This document shows, piece by piece, positions 1-9,939 of a DNA stretch of 64,000 nucleotides. Positions within the stretch are counted from its first letter, which is position 1, and the number at the start of each line of letters is the position of its first letter. The translations under genes and the position numbers were made by a program. Origin of the DNA: Acer yangbiense (taxonomy: Eukaryota > Streptophyta > Magnoliopsida > Sapindales > Sapindaceae); assembly GCA_008009225.1 (NCBI GenBank), contig CM017764.1, forward strand, positions 21,771,722 through 21,835,721, in the 5' to 3' direction. The notes beneath the pieces are model-generated. The model was not told where the DNA came from, searched no databases, and saw only the letters and a list, made by a program, of their open reading frames with translations.

Positions 1-2645
1 GCTTGAGCGGATATCATGAGTTGATAGCTTGAGTGTGTAAGTCCTTTTTCACATAATGGATTGCTTTGCCGGTGGTTGTGGTATCAACCCGTGGATATTT
101 CCTCTTTGAGGTTTTACCACGTAAAAAATGTAGGGAAAAATACCGTAGTACACGCAGCGGAAGCGAGACTAAAAATCGATTTAGTATGTTTTAAAATTTT
201 TCCTTTTTATGAACCTTAACCCTTTAAATTAATTAACCATATATAAAGTAACAAAAGTATAATACCTTTTGTTGCGTGATCCGATTGACTTACGTCGATG
301 GTAATCCGCAAGATCTTCAATCCTAGCACGAACGTGAATCCCCTAGGAGCGTGGTCTCCCTTTTCTTTGAATTGCAAACCTGAGAATGGACAAACAAACT
401 TTTCTTTTTCTTTTGTTAGTCACAAAACAATCAAAAGAATACAAAGATTATTCCGGTCACTTTTGAGTTCTCAATCTAATGATCGAAACTCGCGTGAACC
501 TAATTCGATGATGTACACACAAGCTTATTGATGAACAAGCAATTAGTGTACCATCAAAAGAATAATCTCTTCTATCTCTTATGTCTTAGTAGAATAATCA
601 AATACTTGTCTATGAGTTTAGAAGAAGAAGAAAATTGAATCCATCAACCATTAGAGGTGGCTGAAACCTATCACAATAAATAAATAGGGTGGCCGAATTT
701 CTCTTTCTTTTTACTTTAGGGTTGCCGAATTCTATGTGGTGTGGTATTAGGGTTGGCCGAATTTCATCACATCACCTATATAGGGTGACCGAAATTCAAC
801 CCTAATTCTCATCATCCTTTTAGACTCCTAACCCTAATTTAACTCATAAGTATTTTTATTCTTTTATTGACTAAATAAAAAGACTTCTTATTTGATTAAA
901 TAAATAAACTTAATTATTTATTTTCTTATCAAACAAGTCTTTTACTTTTAGTATACTACTACCAATAGTATAACACTAGGAAATATATTTCCTGATCAGA
1001 AAAAGATTTGTTTCTTAATTAAACAATTAATTAATAAATTAATTAATTCTTATTTAATTAAACAATGAAACAAAATAATATTTTAGGCTAATATTTTAAC
1101 CTTGCCGCCCCACATGTATAAAATGGGCCATATATTATTTTCTTATTTCATTTAATCCATTGGACTTTAAATAAAAAGCCCACATGTGAACCAGACCCAT
1201 TCTTGCTAAAAGAAACAAGTCCACATGCCTTTCATTAATATATAAATATAATTGAGCAGCCCATTAAATAATTAATGTGCAAATTATATTCTTAATATAT
1301 TAAATGCAATTCTAGATGGACCCATAAATTGGTCCGGTAGAATATATCAAGTGATCCATGCAAGTCCGTGTGGATTGGGGATCTTGGCGGGCTATCTAAA
1401 TTTAAGCTTCAATAGACACAACCTAATCACAATCAACAAATGATTCACTTAGGTCCGATCCATTAATTTTAACTCATTCCACTAAAGAGCTAAAATTGAA
1501 CTCTTAAATAAAGATAGAAAAGGAAGATGTTCCTCATTCATACCCTAGACAATCATGTTGGAGATAGTGTATTCTCGTGATTAATATCAGTAATCGCCAA
1601 GAGTTCATAGACCGCCTATAACTCTCCAAGTTACCATATTTACTCATATGACCACGTTTTGAACTTGGATATTTTGACTTGTCCAGAAGCCATGTTTTCA
1701 ATAGTCACTATCGAAAACTCAACGTTGAGATTTAATATCCAATTACCTCAAAACATCCATATGATGATATTATACTCTCATTTAAATGGAGCCACGATGT
1801 CCATCTCTATAAATGAAGTCCTCTATCGATTAACAAATGAATATCACCAAACTATCGAGGATAGACTATGCTATATAATCGTACTCATTGATAACTCAAA
1901 TGATATCACTTGCAACCATAAGTCCATCATTTATCTCAGGATTAAGATAGACTCTCCGATTGTCCTGATAATGAAAAGACTATTATCTATTGATGGTTCT
2001 AGATAAAGCTTTTCATTGTGATCCAGTTCAATGCACCCAGTGCACTAGATTCTTTTGCTCGAAGACACTCCGATGATTTTAGACTCATCATATCTCATTT
2101 GATCCCACTCAAATGCTAACAAAAGAATTCTACAACTTTAACAAGATAAAGGTGCCCAACCTTTAACTTAAGTTGTGAACAATATTCAAGACTAACTAAA
2201 GAATTGTGTCTACCACATACATATCCAGATGTATGAACAATTCTTCTTTTCTCATAGTCTTTAGACCTTATGATTATTTACTTTGACAATTATAATATTA
2301 AACTATAAATGCTATAAGATTTGTTAAACCAGAAATCACTTTATTACTATGAAAAAGATTGTTAATTACAATATTACACTCTTGCTATTGAGCATAATCC
2401 TAACAAAAAATACTTGTGTTCATTTTTGTTTTACTTTTCTTTATCTTCCATATCTTACATTGATTGCATATCTTGTAAATTGATTAACTCTTGTATTAGT
2501 GAAATCAATTCATTTGTTAAATCTAATCAAGTGTGCATTTTCTTTGTTATATTCCGCGTTATTTTTAATATTGGAAGAATTTGAGTCTATACCTATTCAC
2601 CCCCCCTCTAGGTATATTTTGCACTACTACTTGAGGGAAATTTCA
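1..2645 (+). repeat. LTR of family C, 3' part, split by a solo LTR
   Basis: Bases 1-128 and 2411-2645 read as one LTR end. They share the block TTTCCTCTTTGAGGTTTTACCACG, given here only in part, with the C LTRs near 48560 and 53370. They also share the CCTATTCACC(n)TCTAGG tract near the LTR end. The end GGGAAATTTCA at 2645 matches the reversed C copy that starts at 53109. It lies directly against an RT reading frame (CAC TTT ATG...), so this LTR was inserted into an Athila pol gene. The 5' end is outside the window, so it may be a solo LTR or part of a full element. Confidence 0.75.
129..2405 (-). repeat. Solo LTR, family A (reversed)
   Basis: Begins TGTAGGGAAAAATAC and ends ATAATCCTAACA, the reverse complement of the complete A LTR at 50229-52478. 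It is flanked by AAAAA on both sides (124-128 and 2406-2410), consistent with a 5-bp target duplication. No internal retroelement sequence is attached, so this is a solo LTR. On the minus strand, four copies of a motif around TTCGGCCAACCCTAA (about 660-800) surround a CTATATAGG TATA box. A 115-codon ORF at 1659-2006 is antisense to the LTR and recurs in other A copies. Much of the LTR is AT-rich. Confidence 0.9.
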
Positions 2646-4649
2646 CACTTTATGGTGACGGAAGGGATAGTGTTAGGACACATCATCTCGGGTAGAGGCA
2701 TTGAGATGGATAAGGCAAAAATCAACGTTATGAGGAGTTTACAGCCCCCAAGAACAGTTAGAGAAGTAAGAGCATTCTTGGGGCATGCATGGTTTTATAG
2801 GAGATTCATTAAGGACTTCTAGAAGACTTTGAGGCCTTTTTGTCGATTGCTTTAGAAGGGGATTGAATTCGACTTCGATGAGATATGCGTGGCGGCAATT
2901 AATGAACTTAAGGAGTTGTTGACCATCGCACCCATCATGAGGCCGCCTGATTGGAGTTTGCCCTTCGAGCTAATGTGTGATGCTTCCGACTATGCAGTTG
3001 GTGCAGTATTAGGACAGAAAGTAGACAAGATCCCACATGCCATCTACTACACTTTGAGAACTCTGAATGATGCGCAATTGAACTACTCAACAATAGAGAA
3101 GGAGTTGCTAGCAGTGATCTTTTCATTGGAGAAGTTCATATCATATCTGATTGGAGCGAAAGTCATAGTATTCACTTATCACTCAGGACTCCGATATCTC
3201 CTCCAAAAGAAGGACACCAAGCCTAGACTTATTTGGTGGATCCTTCTGTTATAGGAATTCGACTTAGAGATCAAAGACAAGAAGGGGAGTGAGAATGTGG
3301 TAGTAGACCACTTAAGTAGGATGATGCTAGAGTCATATATGGAGGATGACACGCTTCCATTGAGAGACAGTTTTCTAGATGAGCAGCTTTTGAGACTGAG
3401 CAACACAGAGCCATGGTATGCTGACATAGTCAACTACCTCACAAACCGGATCTTCCTAGCAGACATGACTAGTCAGGGGAGAAAGAGGTTCGTTTTCAAC
3501 ACAAGGCAATATTTTTGGAACGACCTATACTTGTTCAAACATGGGGCGGACTAGATCATTATGAGATGCATTCCCGAAAGTGAACAGTTAGATATCCTGA
3601 AGTTCTGTGATGAACTTCAGTGCGAAGGCCACTACAGTTCTAGAAAGACGGCAATGAATGTTCTTCATTCGGGCTTCTATTGGACATTGTTGTTCAAAGA
3701 CGCCTATCACTTCTGTTTACAGTGTGACCGATGTCAGAGAATAGGGAATATAGGAAAGAGGAATGAGATGCCACAGTTCGGACAAATGGTAGTCGAGATT
3801 TTTGACGTATTGAGAATCGATTTCATGAGACCATTCCCATCTTCAGATGGAAACATATACATTCTGGTAACCGTGGATTACGTTTCGAAATGCATTGAAG
3901 CAATAGCCACGAAGACCAATAATAGTAAGGTAGTTGTGAAGTTTGTAAGGAGTGTGATCTTCTCAAGGTTCGGGACTTCACGTGCCATCATCAGTGACGG
4001 GGGTAGTCATTTCTGTAACAAGGTATTTGCCACACTTATGAAGAAATATAGCATGAGTCATAAGGTTGCAACCCCCTACCATCCTTAGACTTCTAGTCAA
4101 GTGGAAGTCAGTAACGAACATATCAAGCAGATACTTGAAAAGACAGTAAACGCAAGTCGGAAAGACTAGTTGTTCAAATTGAACGATGCCTTATGGGCTT
4201 ACAAGACTACATTCAAAACTCCGATTGGGATGACACCATACCGTCTGATCTTTGGAAAGGCTTGCCACCTACTGGTAGAACTAGAGCATGATGCTTACTG
4301 GGCACTTCAGAAGGTGAATTGTGATTTGACTGAAGTAGGAGAGGAGTAGAAACTTCAGCTGAACGAGCTTCAGGAACTTAGAGATGAGGCATATGAGAAT
4401 GCCAAGATTTATAGAGAAATGACCAAAAGAATGCATGACAAGAACATAGTCCCGAAGGATTTACATCCGAGCATGTTAGTCCTCCTGTTCAACACTAGGT
4501 TGAAATTGTTTCCTGGAAAGCTCAGATCAAGATGGTACGACCCTTATAGAATACTCCAAGTGTTCCCACATGGAGCCATCGAGTTACTAAATGAGAAGAA
4601 CGAGGATACATTTAAAGTGAATGGACAGAGAGTGAAGCTGTACTTATAG
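2646..4649 (+). pseudogene. Athila-like Ty3/gypsy pol fragment: RT end, RNase H, integrase
   Basis: One reading frame runs the full 2.0 kb without a frameshift. It starts inside RT (HFMVTEGIVLGH, then VRAFLG..WFYRRFI). RNase H follows, with MCDASDYAVGAVLGQ and STIEKELLAV, then KKGSENVVVDHLSRM. The integrase has a zinc-binding region (GHYSSRKTA..., CLQCDRCQ). Its catalytic core shows D at 3819 (RIDFM), D at 3996 (SDGG) and E at 4104 (QVEVSN), with D-35-E spacing. The integrase C-terminus ends near VNGQRVKLYL. Gag, protease and the RT active site lie beyond the LTR C insertion. Stops at 2820, 2853, 3252, 3552, 4086, 4167, 4347 and 4647 are all TAG, so the copy is dead. Confidence 0.9.
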
Positions 4650-4740
4650 GGAATAGACGAAGTAAGAATTTTGGAACAGATAGTGCCTACAGAGCCATAG
4701 AGCTCTCATGCTTCTTGCTGAGACGGTAACTCTAGCGCTT

Positions 4741-4758
4741 GGTGGGAGGCACCCCACC
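4741..4758 (+). other. Short hairpin downstream of integrase
   Basis: GGTGGGaggcacCCCACC is a perfect 6-bp stem with a 6-base loop, 92 bp after the pol frame ends. A sequence of this kind commonly follows pol in Athila/Tat elements. Its role is unknown; it may affect RNA structure or 3' processing. Confidence 0.45.
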
Positions 4759-5436
4759 TAGGTACATATTCTTTGTAATTGTTAGTTTTAAGTAGTTTTT
4801 AGTTAGAAGTAAGTATTTAGTCTGTATATTTTTCTATCAAGCATATGCATGTGATTTGGTTGTAGTATTTGTGTTACACAGATGTTAGGATTGAAATGGG
4901 AAAAATAGTAGGAACAAGTTGGCAAAAAGAAAGAGCCGCAGGTTTATTTCACGAGCCAATTCCCGCGAAGAATTGAGAACAAACCTACGGAATGGCTTTG
5001 GAGGGCTCAGCCACTTCATGCCGCTGGACCAAACCAGCGAGCCAAAAGACATGATCTCGCGAAGGGAGATGAGGAAAGTCCACGAGATTAATCCTGCCAA
5101 CCAGAAACAACAAACTCGCGAGGAAATAGAAGGTATTCACTGTGGGTTCCATCCCGTGGGAACAAACCCGTTGACCCATGGCAACAAAGTCGCCCAGCTG
5201 TGAGTGACTTCGTACAGAGAGCAATGACTTGCGATACCAAACCTGAGGAGAGCCTCAACATGTATTACATTCTATCCTACCTAATATGCATGCTTGTTTT
5301 ATATTTTATTTTTAATTAGATCTAAGAGTGTGAATATATTGTGTTTAGATCTTAGGATTTGTTTTGATATTAGTTTATAGTCTTTTTAAATTTTTGTTGT
5401 TACTATCTCTAGACTCTAGCTAGCCTTGTCCACAAG

Positions 5437-5476
5437 AACATTGGGGACAATGTTTGGTTTAGGTTTGGGGGTGTGG
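5437..5476 (+). other. Inverted repeat plus G-rich purine tract
   Basis: AACATTG-ggga-CAATGTT is followed at once by GGTTTAGGTTTGGGGGTGTGGG. The minus strand of element B has nearly the same arrangement at 50181-50226. In both cases it lies well inside the element, about 1.5 kb from the 3' LTR in B once later insertions are removed. It could be an additional polypurine tract. Confidence 0.45.
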
Positions 5477-7947
5477 GACAACTTTTGTCATATTATTTTA
5501 GTTATATATGTGTATAGTATATAGTATATATGTGTTTATGGAAAAAATTTCAAATCTCTGACAAAATTTTTGAAAAATATTGTTTTTATGAGTTGTTTAC
5601 TGTTGTATGCCAATAGGAACATGTCATACTATACTTTGAAATCTAAGTTTTGACTAGAATGCATGCCATCTAAGTTGTTGCACCACTATAAATACGCTTG
5701 TACAGTGCCAATCTTCGGATGTTGAGGTAAATGAACCTTAGACTTGTTGCTCCTAGGAGAATTGTGGAGACTACCCTGTATAAGACATTGAGACTTAACG
5801 ATCATTTGAGAGGGTTAATCTATTAATTCTATTCTTAAAAAGCACTTTTCAAAAGTAGAATTCAATTGAGATCTCATTCACAAAGCATTTAGTATTGATT
5901 GCCATAGAACATGAAAATTATGTGGATTGCTTGTGCGACTTGTATTCCCTTGATAGATAGATTGTCGGATATGATTCTAGGCATGTGTGTGCTTAACTAA
6001 TATATTTTATCCAAACACTGTCCTTATTGATGTGTTCTTCAATTGCCAATTTGAGGCCAAACACGAACCATTCACTTCATCACCACATATTATCCATACA
6101 CATCAATCACATGGAATATTTAGTTGTTGATCGTAGGTTTTGCCTAAGTTATAAATGCAATTATTTAGCTTAAATCTGTAAATAGCGTGTACTTAGGCGA
6201 TGATAGAAAAATGTGCAATTTAGAGGCTAAATTGTAAAAGTGTTAAAAATAAAACGCTTAAGCCATTGTACCTAATTGACTAAATACTCGAAAATGAGTG
6301 CTAATTAGCACAATCATCAAAAATATTAATCTTAGCCTAGACGCTTATAGACATATGAGTAAAGAGCTAGTAGAATAGTATTGTTAAATTGATCAGCATC
6401 TTTAGATTTCCATCAAATTCATTCCATTCATCTCAAAAATCACCTATGGCCCCATTACAACCAAAGGAAAGCCCTAGCTGATCTTTTAGAAAGTCTAGCT
6501 TGGGAATACGGGTCAAAACATGTTCTCTCCCTGTTTATGGTTTATCAATTCATTCATGAGATCATTCACTTATAAAGTGCGTTGTTTTAAATGTTCACAT
6601 GCGTTGAAATTCGAATTTTATTTACATAACTTCTAAAAACGCATGTGGTTGAAGCTGAGAGAAGAATGAGTTGAATCCGTGAGATATAGAAGTCAAGGCG
6701 AATTCACCCTTAGGCAATTAGTTTATTGATTCGTAGACCAAAAACATCTTGAGTATTGGCATACTAGCATTACGTGTTGTTTTGATTGAAGTGGAATTTT
6801 TTTAGTCTTAATTAAGAATGCTTAGCTTGCATGAAGTTTTTGTTTGTATATATATTGTTGCAACTCAACGTTGAATTGCAGAGTTGCGTTTGTGGGTATC
6901 GTATTTGGTAAACCCTCAAGAAACTACACTCCTCTAACTAGGGGCACCTAGAGGTTTGAAAGGCGTATGGCACGTGCTAAGTGCCATCGTGCTTCCTACA
7001 AAAGTGGATTAGGATTAGCTTAGTTTAATTTACTTAGTAATTTTGTTTTTCCTGAAACAAATTATAGCACGGTGTGTATAAAACTATCTAAAGGGGGGTT
7101 AATAGATTTTAAGCTTATTACCCAATTTTTCATGTTTAGTCAAAATTATGAAATTACCCCTAAATAGATAAAGCAATAAATCAAGTATAAAATGCGGAAA
7201 TTAAATAACACTTGATTTTTTCGTGGAAACCCTCACGGGAAAAACCATGGGCTAGTAAGTAAGCCACACTCGAACCTCGAATCCACTAAATGTGTAAAAC
7301 GATTACAACCTAATCCCGGAAGTAATCACACACCTACCTAATCCCGGTATGAGTGAACCTAGTCCGATTTGCTTGCGATCTAAGCAACCTAATCCCGAAA
7401 GCAACACACAAGACTTACTTTCTCAATGAAGAGAATAACACCCTAAGTGAATATATGAATATCCAAATGCAACATAGAGCAAGGGAGACCCTATATGCTT
7501 ATCTAAGATGATTAATATGCAATTAGAACAATCCTAGACATTAAAACTAAATGACATGTTCAATCAAATAGTTTAGCTAATCAAGATTAAGCACAAAACC
7601 TAATTAACTATCACAATACAACTTCTCAAACATACAACACACTAATCTCAATCTTGTATCAAAAGATACATAAATAACATACAAGAAATTAATTGAGATT
7701 GCTTGTTAAGAAAAACACAAAATATGTAAGATATTAGTGAAAAGCTTACCAAGCAAAGTGTGATGAAGAATCCATGCAAAGAGACATCTAGATGATCTAG
7801 GATGATGCTAGATGATGATTGATGATCATGAAAAAGTGTTTCAGTGAATAAAATTTGAGTTCTTGGAATTTTTTCTTCTATTGAAAAATATCCTAAGTAT
7901 GAAATCTGAATATGAACTCTCTTGATTGACCTAAAGTCAAAGTGGCA

Positions 7948-7955
7948 TATATATA
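7948..7955 (-). promoter_or_regulatory. TATA box of Sire1 LTR
   Basis: TATATATA on the minus strand, about 55 bp downstream (in element direction) of the palindrome array. The same box is present in the truncated 5' LTR (GGCATATATATAGG near 16107). Its position within the LTR fits the core promoter. Confidence 0.6.
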
Positions 7956-8008
7956 GGAGGCCAAAACAAAGTGTGGTCGTTTTGATAAGTTGGCCTGAAA
8001 TTTGCCTT

Positions 8009-8342
8009 GGGCGCTGTATGTAGAGCGCTTCTGTACAGCGCCCCAACTTTGTTCTCTCGGGAAAACAGAGTGGCGCTGTACGAACAGCGCTTCTATACAG
8101 CGCCTACCCAAAATGCATCAGACCTGATGCATTTAAAATACAATTGCAATCAGGTCTTGATCAGGCGCTGTACGAACAGCGCTTGTGTACAGCGCTCGTA
8201 TAGCGCCTTAACAAAATGCATCAGACCTAATGCATTAAAATGACCATTTTTGCATCAGGTCATGTGGGCGCTGTTCAGAACGGCGTTGTTCAGAACGGAA
8301 CTGTTCAGAACGGAACTGTTCAAAGCGCTTTGAACAGCGCCC
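8009..8342 (-). repeat. GCGCTGTAC-type palindrome array in LTR
   Basis: Repeated units around GGCGCTGTACGAACAGCGC and CTGTACAGCGCC, then GTTCAGAACGG repeats and AAAGCGCTTTGAACAGCGCCC. Many units are self-complementary. The array lies just upstream of the TATA box in element direction. Palindromic arrays in LTRs have been described for Sireviruses; here they probably act as enhancer or silencing targets. Confidence 0.7.
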
Positions 8343-8676
8343 TTTGCAATGCAAGAATTCCAATGCTATGCAAGACAAGGCAATAGGCAATGCAATAAGC
8401 AATCAAACTAACATGCAAGAAGAGATGAAAATAAGCATGAATGCACAACAATAAGAAACACAACATACAAAGATTAAACATATGCATGAGTTATGAGTGT
8501 GTGCAACTATCTCTTCAAGACAAGTAAGCACATAGAAATTTACCTTCGGTGCTTATCAACACGAGGTCTTCAAAGGGCTTCGAACAATAATACCAACACC
8601 TAGGCTACCCTTACAAAGAACCCCCAACATGTGGTTTGTCCACGAAATGAGCCAATCAACAAATGGGAACCTTACA

Positions 8677-9939
8677 ATCTCCCCCTTTGGCTATTTCGTG
8701 ACAAAACCACCACTCACATTGATTCCTCACAAAGAAATAGAAACTACAGGACACAATGATTATCTACAATACAAAGAGATAAGAAAATAAAACTTCAAGA
8801 CTTCAACCTCTTGTAGAATAACCAATCCCTGAAAATCAAGTTTCTAACATTTCCAATACAAGTAAAAAGTGAGATTAATCAAGTGAGAACAAAAACAAGC
8901 ATTTGCAATTTAAAAAAAAAATAGGCACAACATTATGCAATGTATGTGAATGCAATGCTCCCCCTCAACGGGTTACTCCCCCTCAATGTATATTCTCCCC
9001 AACAAGCACAATTTCTACAACTCCCCTTACCAATCCTACTCCCCCTTTTTGTCATGATATAGGCAAAGGAGTAGTCCCCAACCGGGTCACTCAAAGCAAC
9101 GAGAGATAGTAGCATGCTAGATATGTGCATAATCAATATAAGTCACTTTATGCATCTCAATTAATTGGAGAGAAACAAGGAGATTTATTTGAGAAAATGT
9201 GTGAATCAAACATGCTTTGCATACAAGACAAGTAGCATTCAAGTCCAAAGTACAATGGTATTTGGCAAAGCAAATGACAAAGGTTTCTAATAAGAATTCA
9301 AACCAATTTCACCATTGTCATGAGAAAAACAAGGAAATAGAATTTTCATTGAATTGAATTTAAGAGCAACTATATCCAACTTTATAAGTGAAACATGGCA
9401 TGAGTGACTTTGCACCCTATTTGATTTTTCCGGATAAGATATCCGTATGATAGTAGCCATGATCAACTAATAAAGAAAGAGAGACATTTGGAATATAAAT
9501 TCCTTTGAACGGATACAAGATCCTTTATTCATTTTGAGTCTCATAAGTTTTCATACAAGTTTTGCATTTTAAGAATATGCAATCATCAATTCATGCTTTT
9601 CATGTGAGCAGGTTATATGAATTTCATGCTTTTTAATTTGACATTAGCATGTTATAAAAGAATCATCATGTCATGGAGATAACTATAGGTCATTCAAATC
9701 ATACTTCCTATGAAAATCTCCTAGTCCAAAAATGCATGTTTGAACATAAATATGACATGGATTGTAAACAAGCAAAGTTCACACTTATTGAATTGAAAAC
9801 ATATATACATATGTGCAACCAAGCTTACTCAAGCAATTAAAAGAAGAGGCATAAGATATTTCAAATTTTTGCAAGTGACAAGAATGCAAAATAGCTCTCT
9901 TTGCTTGAGTTCCCCATATGGGGTCAAGTACAAATCACA
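8677..9939 (-). other. Sire1 3' noncoding region with repeated polypurine tracts
   Basis: Lies between the RNase H stop and the 3' LTR. On the minus strand it has at least five purine runs related to AAAGGGGGAG: against the LTR (8677-8690), near 8958, 8975 and 8996, and AAAAAGGGGGAGTAG near 9040. Repeated polypurine tracts are a Sirevirus hallmark. The region is collinear with 18840-20093 of element E. It includes the palindrome CCCCATATGGGG at 9912-9923. No ORF. Confidence 0.75.

Larger units (their letters stand above)
4650..7052 (+). other. 3' noncoding region of the + strand Athila element
   Basis: No credible ORF is present. The stretch resembles the 3' noncoding part of element B on the other strand (49094-50228). 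Both contain an AATTGCCAATTTGAGGCC-like block (about 6047) and a G-rich tract after a small inverted repeat (about 5437-5476). A GC-richer zone at about 4925-5205 carries repeats related to CGCGAAG and CCCGTGGGAA. No LTR of this Athila is reached before the Sirevirus LTR starts at 7053, so its right end is missing. Confidence 0.65.
7053..8676 (-). repeat. Sire1 3' LTR (complete)
   Basis: 1624 bp, TGAAACAAATT...CCTTACA on the + strand. The matching start is at 15205. A polypurine tract (minus AAAGGGGGAGAT) lies directly against it at 8677. It contains the AATAGATTTTAAGC / GGGGGG block typical of Sirevirus LTR ends, a GC-rich palindrome array (8009-8342) and a TATA box (7948-7955). Confidence 0.93.

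Noticed and set aside
2499..2645. Start of the pol ORF taken as an N-terminal gene start
   Set aside because: These codons lie in the LTR C; true RT codons begin at 2646 in mid-domain.
8009..8342. Spaced palindromic repeats resembling a CRISPR array
   Set aside because: Unit length and spacing are irregular, the repeats lie in a retrotransposon LTR, and all context is plant. There are no cas genes.
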